NCBI RefSeq assembly: GCF_051124815.1
Contig: NZ_CP118485.1
Location: forward strand, 1,860,001-1,924,000
Reading direction: 5' to 3'
From: Azospirillum sp051124815
Lineage (GTDB): Bacteria; Pseudomonadota; Alphaproteobacteria; Azospirillales; Azospirillaceae
Length of the DNA stretch: 64,000 bases
This document shows, piece by piece, positions 51,117-63,724 of the stretch. The notes beneath the pieces are model-generated. The model had not been told where the DNA came from, searched no databases, and worked only from the letters and a program-made list of their open reading frames with translations. The position numbers were made by a program, and so were the translations under genes. Position 1 is the stretch's first letter; the number at the start of each line of letters is the position of its first letter.

Positions 51117-51335
51117 ATGCGGCAAGTGCTTGAAAATATCGAAGCCGGACAGGTTCAGGCGGAAATGGCGCGGCGAGGGATTCAGCCGCGGCAGCGCGTG
51201 CGCGTGATTTTCGAGACGGTTGAGAGCGACGACATTCCAATTGCTCAGATAGCGCAGGAAGGCGGCGCGTTCGATTGGCTCGAGGATGAGCCGGATCTTT
51301 ACACTGCCGCCGACATCAAGAAGCGCAATGTTTGA
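51117..51335 (+). CDS. Antitoxin-like small protein
   Basis: 72 aa. MRQVLENIEAGQVQAEMARRGIQPRQRVRVIFETV, then an acidic Trp-containing tail (FDWLEDEPDLYTAADIKKRNV). It overlaps the following MazF-like gene by 8 bp, the arrangement of toxin-antitoxin pairs. It is not a plain AbrB or Phd protein. The role is inferred from the neighbour. Confidence 0.7.
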   Translation: MRQVLENIEAGQVQAEMARRGIQPRQRVRVIFETVESDDIPIAQIAQEGGAFDWLEDEPDLYTAADIKKRNV

Positions 51336-51675
51336 TTTCGGCAGCATCGTTTTCGTCTCATTTCCCTTTACCGACCTTTCCGATTCAAAGCTGCGTCCGG
51401 CCCTTGTGGTCTCAAGGGACAATGACCGGCGCGCGGATTTGGTATTGGCGTTCATCACGTCACGGAGCTACGCGGGAACGCTACCCGACTCGTTTCCGAT
51501 CGCTCCAGGCCCGTCCAACGGTCTCAAGGTTCCTTCAGTCGTCCGGTTCGACAAGTTGGTGACGCTGGATAAGCGGTTGGTGGTGGGTGAGTTGGGGAAT
51601 GCCGAATCCGACTGGCTGACAGCCGCTCGAGCGGCCTTCCATGGCGTGTTCGGGTTCGGTCCTCCTCAGCCCTAA
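51328..51675 (+). CDS. MazF/PemK-like growth-inhibitor toxin
   Basis: 115 aa. DFGSIVFVSFPFTDLSDSKLRPALVVSRDNDRRADLVLAFITSR has the KlRPALVVS loop and the ITS segment of MazF proteins; SVVRFDKLVTLDKRLV is the following strand. It overlaps the upstream antitoxin-like gene by 8 bp. A second MazF-type pair lies at 12.4 kb and is only distantly similar. Confidence 0.86.
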   Translation: MFDFGSIVFVSFPFTDLSDSKLRPALVVSRDNDRRADLVLAFITSRSYAGTLPDSFPIAPGPSNGLKVPSVVRFDKLVTLDKRLVVGELGNAESDWLTAARAAFHGVFGFGPPQP

Positions 51676-51728
51676 TCCCGCATCCGGTCGAGATCCGCCG
51701 ACGTCATCCCCAACAAGCCAGCTAGCCC

Positions 51729-52643
51729 CTACACCGTCATCGACTTCGGCAGTGCGATCTGCGGTTCGACCTCCACGCGGTTGCGGCCGGCGTTCTTGGC
51801 GCGGTAGAGCGCGGCGTCGGCGCGGGCCAGCAGGGATTCGATGCCGGCATCGTTGCCGGTCAGCCAACTCAGTCCAAGGCTGACGGTCAGGTACAGTTCG
51901 CCGCCGTTCTCCAGCGTCACCGGCCGGGCGGCGATCGCTTGGCGGAGGCGCTGGGCAGCGGCGAAGGCGTTCACCGGTGGGGTTTCCGGCATCACCACGG
52001 CGAACTCCTCACCGCCCAGACGGCCGATGAGGTCGCAGGATCGCATGGTGTCCTTGCAGGCGCGCACCGTGCTGCGGATCGCCTCGTCGCCGGTGGCGTG
52101 GCCGTGGGTGTCGTTGACCCGCTTGAAGTGGTCGATGTCCAGCATCACCACCGACAGCGGGCGTTCGTATCGTCGCGAGCGGGTAAACTCTTCAGCCCCC
52201 CTCTCCAGGAAGCGGCGGCGGTTCATGGCGCCGGTCAGGGCGTCGGTGGTCGCCAGCCGTTCCAGGTCGCGCTGCATCGCCACGACTCGCGAGGCCGCCA
52301 GCAGGCGCGCCGCCGTCCACTTCCAGTCCAGAGGCTTGCGCAGGAACTCATCGGCACCGGCCTCCACCAGTTCGTGGAACTGGTCGGTCATGCTGCCGGG
52401 GATCATCAGGATCAGGTAGAGATGGCGAAGCCCCTGGGCGGTGCGCAGGTGCCAGCACAGCTCGATGCCGGTCATGTCGGCCAGACGGATGTCGGCCATC
52501 ACCACGTCGAAGCGCTCATTCGCCACCGCTTCGATGGCGGCGGCCCCGCTGTGGGCCACGCTGGTGGCGTAGCCGAGCTTGTTCAGCTCATACACCATCA
52601 TGGTCAGGTGGCGCGGTGAATCGTCGACGATCAGAATCCGCAA
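51729..52643 (-). CDS. REC-GGDEF diguanylate cyclase
   Basis: 304 aa from a TTG at 52643, with GGAG 8 nt upstream, giving MRILIVDDSPRHL. The receiver (1-125) has D7-D8 and the phospho-acceptor in VVMADIRLADMTG; the usual switch Thr/Ser seems replaced (LILMIPGS), and KP is present. The cyclase has GGEEF (LIGRLGGEEFAVVMPE) preceded by an RxxD inhibitory site (RSCD). It should make c-di-GMP under phosphorylation control. Divergent from the sigma-54 activator. Confidence 0.9.
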   Translation of the reverse strand: MRILIVDDSPRHLTMMVYELNKLGYATSVAHSGAAAIEAVANERFDVVMADIRLADMTGIELCWHLRTAQGLRHLYLILMIPGSMTDQFHELVEAGADEFLRKPLDWKWTAARLLAASRVVAMQRDLERLATTDALTGAMNRRRFLERGAEEFTRSRRYERPLSVVMLDIDHFKRVNDTHGHATGDEAIRSTVRACKDTMRSCDLIGRLGGEEFAVVMPETPPVNAFAAAQRLRQAIAARPVTLENGGELYLTVSLGLSWLTGNDAGIESLLARADAALYRAKNAGRNRVEVEPQIALPKSMTV

Positions 52644-52899
52644 CTCGAAAGCTCCCGGCGATCCTTGCCCGTTTATGGAGCATGAGGCCCGACTTGTGCA
52701 AATGTCCTTAACGTCATGTCGCACAACAATAACGAAAAGCCGGGGGTCATACGCCGGTATGCCGTCAGCGATGGCTGCGATGGGATCACGGCCCGGCCTG
52801 ATGCTTTTGCACATGTTGCCTAGCGGGTCGGCCGGTTGGTACTGTTCCTTATAAATATGTTCGCGGGACAAGCGGACGATGATACCGGGAGGCACGACC

Positions 52900-54846
52900 A
52901 TGGACAGCGCACGCGCGGCCCACATCGATGAACTCGTCCGTGTCTCAACCGGCCGTGTCTCCGCCGGCGTGCGAACCGCCCGCGATCCGATCATCGAAAG
53001 CTCCTGGCGTCGTTGCGTCGCAGATCACAAGCTGGACCCCACCGTCGGGCGCGAGCCGCACATCCTGCCGCAGGAACGGCTGCGCGAGCATCGCGACGCC
53101 ATGGACGAGTTCCTGCGCATGGCCCGCTTCGGGTTGGAGGCGCTGTACCGGCAGGTGGCCGGGATGGGCTATGTCCTGCTGCTGACCGACAGCAACGGCG
53201 TCACGGTGGACTTCATCGGCGACCCGACCTTCGACAACCATCTGCGCCGGGCCGGCCTGTATCTGGGAGCGGATTGGAACGAGGGGCATGCCGGCACCTG
53301 CGCGGTCGGCACCTGCATCGCCACCGCCCAGGCGCTGACCGTCCACCAGACCGACCATTTCGACGCCACCCACATCCCGTTGACCTGCACCGCGGCGCCG
53401 GTGTTCGACAGCGGCGGCGAACTGGCCGCGGTGCTGGACATCTCCGCCCTGCATTCGCCGGAGCCGAAGATCAGCCAGTATCTGGCGCTGCAGATGGTGC
53501 GCGCCTATGTGCATAAGATCGAAACCGCCAATCTCTACAACAACTTCCGCCGCGACTGGGTGGTGAAGCTGTCGGCGTCGCAGGAGTTCGCGGAGGTCGA
53601 TCCCGACTTCGTCCTGGCGCTCGATGCCGGCGGGCGGGTGGTCGGCTTCAACCACAAGGCCCGCGACCTGCTGGTGGAGGATGGGGTGTCGCCGCTCGGC
53701 CGCTCCTTCGCCGAACTGTTCGACTGCGAGGTGGACGATCTGGTCCACTTCGTCCGCTCACTGCCAACCGAACAGCGCACGCTGCGCCTGCGCCGCACCG
53801 GTCTGCCGCTGTTCGCCCAGGCGATGCCGCCACCGGCCGTGTCGCTGCCGCGCAGCCACGTGCCCGACCATCGCGGCGATACGCTGCCGGAGCCATTGCA
53901 CGTGGTGTCCGGCGGCGATCCGGCGCTGAAGGCGGTGTTGACGCGGGCGGCGAAGCTGGTCAACACCCGCATGAGCCTGCTGATTCATGGCGAGACCGGC
54001 ACCGGCAAGGAGCATCTGGCCAAGGCCCTGCACAAGGCCAGCGTCCGCCGCAACAAGCCCTTCGTCGCCGTCAACTGTGCCGCACTGCCGGAAAACCTGA
54101 TCGAGAGCGAGCTGTTCGGCTACGAGCCCGGCTCCTTCACCGGGGCGACGGCGCGCGGCAAGAAGGGGCTGATCCTGGAGGCTGACGGCGGCACCCTGTT
54201 CCTGGACGAGATCGGCGACATGCCGCTGTCGTCGCAGACCCGCCTGCTGCGCGTCCTGGCGGAGCGGGAGGTGACGCCGATCGGCCGGACCAAGGCGGTC
54301 TCGGTCGATGTCCGCGTCATCGGCGCGACCCACCGCGATCTGGTGGAACTGGTCAAGGCCGGCAAGTTCCGCGACGACTTGTACTTTCGTCTCAACGGCG
54401 CGGTGTTCACCGTGCCGCCGCTGCGCCAGCGCGGCGACCTGGAGTGGCTGATCGAGCGGCTGCTGGCCGAGCGGACGGAGCGCGACGGCATCGGCTACCG
54501 GCTGACCCCGGCGGCGCTGGCGGCTCTGCGCGGCCACGGCTGGCCGGGCAATGTGCGGGAACTGGTGAATGCGCTCGACTATGCCTGCGCGGTCAGCGAC
54601 GGCGGGCTGATCGACCTCGACGATATTCCGGAGCCGGTGCAGCACAGCGGCCTGTTCCAGGCCTGGCCGGCGGAGGCGGCGGTGAAGCCCGAGGGGGAAG
54701 AGGACCCGGCTGCCCGGCTGCGCGAGACTTTGCGGCGGCACCACTGGAACGTGTCGGCGACGGCACGGGCGCTGGGGGTTGACCGCTCCACCATCCATCG
54801 GCAGATGCACCGCTTCGGTATCGTCGCGCCGCATCGGGCGGAGTGA
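52900..54846 (+). CDS. AcoR-like sigma-54-dependent transcriptional activator
   Basis: 648 aa. GAF-like sensor half (residues about 60-230: DEFLRMARFGLEALYRQVAGMGYVLLLTDSNGVTVDFIGD...AGTCAVGTCIA), a PAS-like segment near 235, then the AAA+ domain with Walker A GETGTGKEH (364-372), GSFTGA at 411 (usual GAFTGA), LFLDEIGDMPL and RDDLYFRLNGAVFTVPPLRQR, and a Fis-type helix-turn-helix (WNVSATARALGVDRSTIHRQM). Start ATG 52900 with GGGAGG about 8 nt upstream. The fused oxoprolinase gene is convergent, so its target is not obvious. Confidence 0.93.
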   Translation: MDSARAAHIDELVRVSTGRVSAGVRTARDPIIESSWRRCVADHKLDPTVGREPHILPQERLREHRDAMDEFLRMARFGLEALYRQVAGMGYVLLLTDSNGVTVDFIGDPTFDNHLRRAGLYLGADWNEGHAGTCAVGTCIATAQALTVHQTDHFDATHIPLTCTAAPVFDSGGELAAVLDISALHSPEPKISQYLALQMVRAYVHKIETANLYNNFRRDWVVKLSASQEFAEVDPDFVLALDAGGRVVGFNHKARDLLVEDGVSPLGRSFAELFDCEVDDLVHFVRSLPTEQRTLRLRRTGLPLFAQAMPPPAVSLPRSHVPDHRGDTLPEPLHVVSGGDPALKAVLTRAAKLVNTRMSLLIHGETGTGKEHLAKALHKASVRRNKPFVAVNCAALPENLIESELFGYEPGSFTGATARGKKGLILEADGGTLFLDEIGDMPLSSQTRLLRVLAEREVTPIGRTKAVSVDVRVIGATHRDLVELVKAGKFRDDLYFRLNGAVFTVPPLRQRGDLEWLIERLLAERTERDGIGYRLTPAALAALRGHGWPGNVRELVNALDYACAVSDGGLIDLDDIPEPVQHSGLFQAWPAEAAVKPEGEEDPAARLRETLRRHHWNVSATARALGVDRSTIHRQMHRFGIVAPHRAE

Positions 54847-54849
54847 GGG

Positions 54850-55018
54850 GGCTTCTGCGGATGCCCCCTCCCCATCCCTCCCCCGCTTCGCGGGAGAAGG
54901 GGTAGGACGCTTGTCGGCAAGACATAACCGCAGAAGCGGCGGAGTCCCCTCTCCCGCTCTCGGCCGACCAAAGGTCGGTCCCATCGCGGGGGAGGGTTAG
55001 GGAGGGGGCATAACGCCT
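54850..55018. repeat. Cluster of palindromic intergenic repeats
   Basis: Between convergent genes lies a mosaic of inverted repeats: CTTCTGCGG (54852-54860) with CCGCAGAAG (54928-54936); a CTCCCCCGC/GCGGGAG stem (about 54878-54895); GACC-AAA-GGTC near 54966-54976 within a larger CCCCTCTCCCGC to GCGGGGGAGGG stem. The units recall REP-like elements and the single unit at 44636-44680. They likely also terminate both genes. Confidence 0.6.
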
Positions 55019-55030
55019 CCAGACGCCGCC

Positions 55031-58711
<3,681 letters not shown>

Positions 58712-58870
58712 CGTCGCACCCGCCGAATTCCATGCGCGGCAACCGCACCGCGCGTGGGCCGGAGTTTCGCGATCCGGCAGCGAATTTCAACCGCTTGCGT
58801 GGCCCGTCCCCATCAGGAGGTTGGGAAGCGGCGGAAAGAACACAGGATCACCGACGAAGAACCCCGCCGT

Positions 58871-59452
58871 TCAGGCTGCCAGCCGCTGCGGCGACGGGGT
58901 GGGCAGGCGGCCAAGGATGGCGTTGCCGGACAAAATGCTGTTGAAGGCGCCGGTCCCATCCTCCAACGCCTCCAGGGCAAGGGAGAACTGGTTGGGCGGC
59001 GGCAGCTCGAAGCGCGAGGTGATCTCGCCGCTGTCCAGCGCCAACCGGCCACCGAAACGGCGGGCCAGGGCGCGCATGCGGACATTCTCCGACAGGCACA
59101 TCATGTGGACATGGCGGATGCCACGGTTGCGGGCGACGGTCAGGATGCGGCGGACCAGCGTGCTGCCGACCCCCTTGCCCTGCAGCACCGACTCGACGCT
59201 GATGCCGAACTCCGCCTGTTGCGGCCAGAGGATGCGGTCGCCGCACAGTTCCACGGCACCGCGCAGCACGCCGTTCTCGAACGCGCCGAGAACGACCGTC
59301 CGGCCCCAGTCGATGGCCGCGCAATGCCGCTCCACCGCCTCGTCCGACAGAGTGCCGGTGAAGCGGGCATAACGGTCGGCCCGGTCGAGGCGGAGAAGAT
59401 GCGCCCGGTACTGGGGCAGTTCGGTCGGCAGGATCTTGCGGATGACAGGCAT
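58871..59452 (-). CDS. GNAT-family N-acetyltransferase
   Basis: 193 aa. EFGISVESVLQGKGVGSTLVRRILTVARNRGIRHVHMMCLSENVRMRALARRFGG contains the Q/R-x-x-G-x-G acetyl-CoA loop (QGKGVG) and the typical core. The start at 59452 gives MPVIRKILPTEL. The substrate is unknown. It lies upstream of the oxoprolinase gene on the same strand, 159 bp away. Confidence 0.88.
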   Translation of the reverse strand: MPVIRKILPTELPQYRAHLLRLDRADRYARFTGTLSDEAVERHCAAIDWGRTVVLGAFENGVLRGAVELCGDRILWPQQAEFGISVESVLQGKGVGSTLVRRILTVARNRGIRHVHMMCLSENVRMRALARRFGGRLALDSGEITSRFELPPPNQFSLALEALEDGTGAFNSILSGNAILGRLPTPSPQRLAA

Positions 59453-59736
59453 GGCTCTGCTCACGGTTCTCGAAATCCGAAAACGCATTCGCGCAGAACG
59501 TTTTTCCCCAGGCTCCGGCGCCGCCACCGGCGGGCACCGACATTGTCAGGCCGGCGCTCTCTGCGGCGCCCTTTGTTGCATTGCAACATGGCGTGGTCGC
59601 CGGGAATCGCAAGCGCTTATTAGAACTTCGCAATGCGAACAATGCTGGCATGTTGCCGGTGCGCCACAGTTGGCCCGCCCTCGCTCGGCCGCTATGCTGC
59701 CCCCGGTTGGGGAGCCTGCGGACTTAAGGGCGTAGC

Positions 59737-60519
59737 ATGAGCATTTGGGGCAAGATCCTGGGCGGCGCGGCCGGCCTGTTCACCGGCGGACCGATCGGCG
59801 CCCTGCTGGGCGGTCTGGCCGGGCATGCGGTCGATTTGTGGTCGCCCTGCGGTCCGGACGACCAACCGCGCCGGGGCATGAGCGACGCCGATGCCGAAGC
59901 GGCCAAGCAGACCGTCGCCTTCACCATCGGCGTGATCGCGCTGGCCGCCAAGATGGCGCGGGCCGACGGCGTGGTGAAGCGGGTGGAGGTCGACACCTTC
60001 AAGCGGCTGTTCCGCGTCCCGCCGGAGGAGTTGGACAATGTCGGCCGCGTCTTCGACCTCGCCCGCCGCGATACCCGCGGGTTCGAGGAGTATGCCCGCC
60101 AGATCGCCAAGCTGTTCGAGGACAGGCACGCGGTGCTGGAGGAACTGCTCGACAGCCTGCTGATGATCGCCGAAGCCGACGACGAGTTGCACGAGACGGA
60201 GGTGGAGTATCTGCATGCCGTCGCCGCGATCTTCGGCTTCGACGAGGCCGACTTCCGCCGCATCCTCGCCGGCCACCATCTGGCCGGCAGACCGGCCGAA
60301 TCGGACCCCTACGCCGTGCTGGGGGTGTCGCGTCTGGCCGAGGACGACGCGGTGAAAGCCGCCCACCGGGCGCTGGTGCGCGAACACCACCCGGACCGGC
60401 TGATCGCTCAGGGCATGCCGCAGGAATTCATCGACCTCGCCACCCAGAAACTCGCGCTGATCAATGCCGCCTACGACCGCATTCGCCGGGAGCGGGAGGG
60501 GACCGCCGCGCTGTCGTGA
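59737..60519 (+). CDS. TerB-like and DnaJ-domain protein (DjlA-like)
   Basis: 260 aa. An N-terminal Gly-rich segment (ILGGAAGLFTGGPIGALLGGLAGHAV) could be a glycine zipper or membrane anchor; a TerB domain (about 55-185: AAKMARADGVVKRVEVDTFKRLF) and a C-terminal J domain (189-260) with intact HPD (218-220) follow. The arrangement matches DjlA, a membrane-linked co-chaperone of DnaK. The N-terminal segment is shorter than in E. coli DjlA. Confidence 0.9.
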   Translation: MSIWGKILGGAAGLFTGGPIGALLGGLAGHAVDLWSPCGPDDQPRRGMSDADAEAAKQTVAFTIGVIALAAKMARADGVVKRVEVDTFKRLFRVPPEELDNVGRVFDLARRDTRGFEEYARQIAKLFEDRHAVLEELLDSLLMIAEADDELHETEVEYLHAVAAIFGFDEADFRRILAGHHLAGRPAESDPYAVLGVSRLAEDDAVKAAHRALVREHHPDRLIAQGMPQEFIDLATQKLALINAAYDRIRREREGTAALS

Positions 60520-60643
60520 GATGTCGCTAGTCCCCGCAGGTTTTGATGATTTGAGATTGCTTTGCCATAGGCTTTGTCCCGTTTTCTGACATATCGTTCC
60601 CAAGGGGGCGGGCGATCGGTTGCCCGCGCGCTTTGGGGGCGAC

Positions 60644-61774
60644 ATGACGATGCGACGCACGATCATCCGGACGATCTTCGCCGCGGTGTTGGGAACGACG
60701 ATCGCGGCGGGCGGCGCCGCGCAGGCGCAGATGCCGACATCAGCCACCGACACGACGGTTGTGCTGGGACAGCCGCTGACGCTGAACCTGGGGGTGCCGC
60801 CGGCCGGCACCGACTGCGCCACGCAGGCCGCGACGCTGAACGCGCAGGCCCTGGTTCTGGTCGCCAATGGCCAGACCATCCCCGGCGCCCGCGCCAGCTT
60901 CGGCTGCTCGACCAAGGGCGAACTGGTGGGCACCGCCTCCACCTCCATCTCCGGCAACGGCGATGACGCGGCACAGCGGCGGACGGCGTGGCAGACCGCC
61001 TTCAGCGGCTTCTTCAGCCTTGCCGGCGCCAAGATCCTGCCGGTCGCCTTCGGCCCGGCCACCGGCGGCATGGCCACCGCACCGAAGATGGTCTCCATCC
61101 AGGGCGCCAGCGACCGCGACCTGGGGCTGGCCGCCGTGTGGTTCGCGCTGGTGGCGTCCCTGTTCCTGGCCGCCTTCTTCCGCCATTTCGGCCGCACCGA
61201 CGCCATCACCCCCATCGCCGGCGTGCCGATGCCGGCCAATTACCGGGCGCCCTACAGCCTTGCCCGATTCCAGCTGTTGTGGTGGAGCGGGATCGTCACC
61301 GCCTCCTACGTCGCCATCCTGACCATCACCGGGTCGATGGACACCATCACCACGGGCACCATGGCGCTGATGGGGATCGTCGGCGGCACCTCCGTCCTGG
61401 CCGCCTTCCAGGACCGCCGGCCGAGCGACGACGACACCCGGCGCCATCAGCATGCCGCCGCCTACCTCGCCGCCGCGGCGGTCACCCCGCCCGACCAAAC
61501 CGCCATGGCCGCCAGCCTGGCCGAGGTCTATCCGCCCTCCCAAGGGCTGATCCCCGACCTGCTGAGCGACGCCGCCGGATACAACATCCACCGGCTGCAG
61601 CTGCTCGCCTGGACCGGCGTGCTCGGCATCACCTTCCTCTACGAGGTCACCCGCACGCTGGGCATGCCGGAGCTGTCGGCCAACCTGCTGGCCCTGACCG
61701 GCATCAGCAACGGCACCTATTTCGGCTTCAAGATGCAGGAACAGCAGGTGCCGACGCCGACCGGGACCGCGTGA
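60644..61774 (+). CDS. Signal-peptide-bearing multi-pass membrane protein, unknown
   Basis: 376 aa from ATG 60644, with GGGGG upstream. A signal peptide (IFAAVLGTTIAAGGAAQAQ) precedes a periplasmic domain with two Cys (TDCATQA, SFGCSTKG), then hydrophobic segments (LAAVWFALVASLFLAAFF, LLWWSGIVTASYVAILTITG, MALMGIVGGTSVLAAF, LLAWTGVLGITFLYEVTRTL). I do not recognise a family. Next to uup on the same strand. Confidence 0.75.
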   Translation: MTMRRTIIRTIFAAVLGTTIAAGGAAQAQMPTSATDTTVVLGQPLTLNLGVPPAGTDCATQAATLNAQALVLVANGQTIPGARASFGCSTKGELVGTASTSISGNGDDAAQRRTAWQTAFSGFFSLAGAKILPVAFGPATGGMATAPKMVSIQGASDRDLGLAAVWFALVASLFLAAFFRHFGRTDAITPIAGVPMPANYRAPYSLARFQLLWWSGIVTASYVAILTITGSMDTITTGTMALMGIVGGTSVLAAFQDRRPSDDDTRRHQHAAAYLAAAAVTPPDQTAMAASLAEVYPPSQGLIPDLLSDAAGYNIHRLQLLAWTGVLGITFLYEVTRTLGMPELSANLLALTGISNGTYFGFKMQEQQVPTPTGTA

Positions 61775-61891
61775 CCGGCCGGCGGGCGCGGAAGGCGCAA
61801 CCCGCCCAACCGTTTTTCCGGGTCGCGGCGGAGGGGGATGGCACGCTATAACCCATCCCCTCCCCTCGATTTTCCGGCGCACGAACGGTCC

Positions 61892-63724
61892 ATGGCTCCT
61901 CCCGCACCCATCACGGCGCTCCAGGGCGTCACCGTCACCTTCGGCGGCCGTCCGCTGTTCGACGGCATCGACCTGTCCATCGGCCGCGGGGACCGCGCCT
62001 GTCTGGTCGGGCGCAACGGGTCGGGCAAGTCGACGCTGATGAAGGTGCTGGCCGGGATGATCCACCCCGACGGCGGCACCGTCTTCGTCCAGCCGGGCGC
62101 CCGTCTCGCCTATCTGCCGCAGGAACCGGACTTCACCGGCTGCGCCACCGTCCACGATTATGTCGTGCAGGGCCTTCCCGCCGACGAGCAGGACGAGGCG
62201 CACCGGGTCGATGCGGTTCTGGACAGGCTGCAGGTGGACGGCGGGCTCGATCCCCGCACCCTGTCCGGCGGCGAATCGCGCCGCACCGCGCTGGCCCGCA
62301 CGCTGGTCGGCAACCCCGACGTCATGCTGCTGGACGAGCCGACCAACCATCTCGACCTCCCCACCATCGAGTGGCTGGAGGAGGAGTTGCTGTCCTTCCG
62401 CGGCGGGCTGCTGCTGATCAGCCACGACCGCGCCTTCCTCAACCGGCTGGCGAAGCGGACGCTTTGGCTCGACCGCGGAACGGTGCGCGCCACCGACCGC
62501 GGCTTCGCCGAGTTCGAGACCTGGCAGGCCGAGGTGTTCGAGGCGGAGGAGGCCGCGGCCCACAAGCTGGACCGCAAGATCGAAAGCGAGATGAAGTGGC
62601 TGCGCGAGGGCATCTCCGCCCGGCGCACCCGCAACATGGGACGCGTCCGCAACCTGCTGGACCTTCGCGCCGGGCGCGCCGAGCAGATCAAGGGCGGCCA
62701 GCAGGCCAAGCTCGCCATCGCCGAGGCCGAGCGCGGCGGCCGGCTGGTGATCGAGGCGACCGGCATCTCCAAGGGCTTCGACACGCCCGAGGGGCGCAAG
62801 ACCATCGTCAAGAACTTCTCCACCCGCATCCTGCGCGGCGACCGGGTGGGACTGATCGGGCCGAATGGCGCCGGCAAATCCACCCTGCTGAAGATGCTGA
62901 CCGGCCAGTTGGAGCCCGATGAGGGCACGGTGAAGCTGGGCACCAGCCTCGACACCGCCTATTTCGACCAGCGGCGCGAAGGGCTGGACCCGGAGGACAC
63001 CATCCGCAAGGTGCTGTGCCCCTTCGGCGGCGACGCGGTGATGGTCAACGGCGTGTCGCGCCACGTCGCCGGCTATATCAAGGACTTCCTGTTCGACACC
63101 CGGCAGCTGGACAGCCCGGTGAAGGCGCTGTCGGGCGGCGAGCGCAACCGGCTGCTGCTGGCCCGGCTGTTCGCCAAGCCCAGCAACATGATGATCCTCG
63201 ACGAGCCGACCAACGACCTCGACATGGATACGCTGGACCTGCTGGAGGACGTGCTGGGCGACTATCAGGGAACGCTGCTGCTGGTCAGCCACGACCGCGA
63301 CTTCCTCGACCGGCTGGTGACCGCCACCATCGCGCTGGAGGGCGACGGCACCGCCACCGAATATGCCGGCGGCTATTCCGACTATCTGGTACAGCGCCCG
63401 GCCAAGGCGGCGCCCGCCGCTGCCGCTGCCAAACCGAAGCCGGCCGCCACCGCCCCGGCCGCCGCGGCCAAGCCGCGCGGCAAGTTGAGCTACAAGGACC
63501 AGCGCGAACTGGACGAGCTGCCGGCCCGCATGGACGGGCTGGGGACCGAGATCGCCAAGCTGGAAAAGGCACTGGCCGACCCCGACCTGTTCACCCGCGA
63601 CCCCGCCAAGTTCCAGAAGACCAGCGAGCAGTTGCACGCCAAGCAGGCGGCGCTCGCCACGGCGGAGGAGCGCTGGCTGGAGTTGGAGGCGATGCGCGAG
63701 GAACTGGAAGGCGGCCGGGCATGA
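61892..63724 (+). CDS. uup: ABC-F ATPase Uup
   Basis: 610 aa. Two nucleotide-binding domains with Walker A (GRNGSGKST at 40-48; GPNGAGKST), signatures LSGGE in both, DEPTNHLDLPTIEWLEE and DEPTNDLDMDTLDLLED, joined by the ABC-F linker. The C-terminal coiled coil (ELDELPARMDGLGTEIAKLEKAL) is typical of Uup. No membrane part. ABC-F proteins act on the ribosome or on DNA integrity. The stop overlaps the start of the next gene by 4 bp (ATGA). Start ATG 61892. Confidence 0.94.
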   Translation: MAPPAPITALQGVTVTFGGRPLFDGIDLSIGRGDRACLVGRNGSGKSTLMKVLAGMIHPDGGTVFVQPGARLAYLPQEPDFTGCATVHDYVVQGLPADEQDEAHRVDAVLDRLQVDGGLDPRTLSGGESRRTALARTLVGNPDVMLLDEPTNHLDLPTIEWLEEELLSFRGGLLLISHDRAFLNRLAKRTLWLDRGTVRATDRGFAEFETWQAEVFEAEEAAAHKLDRKIESEMKWLREGISARRTRNMGRVRNLLDLRAGRAEQIKGGQQAKLAIAEAERGGRLVIEATGISKGFDTPEGRKTIVKNFSTRILRGDRVGLIGPNGAGKSTLLKMLTGQLEPDEGTVKLGTSLDTAYFDQRREGLDPEDTIRKVLCPFGGDAVMVNGVSRHVAGYIKDFLFDTRQLDSPVKALSGGERNRLLLARLFAKPSNMMILDEPTNDLDMDTLDLLEDVLGDYQGTLLLVSHDRDFLDRLVTATIALEGDGTATEYAGGYSDYLVQRPAKAAPAAAAAKPKPAATAPAAAAKPRGKLSYKDQRELDELPARMDGLGTEIAKLEKALADPDLFTRDPAKFQKTSEQLHAKQAALATAEERWLELEAMREELEGGRA

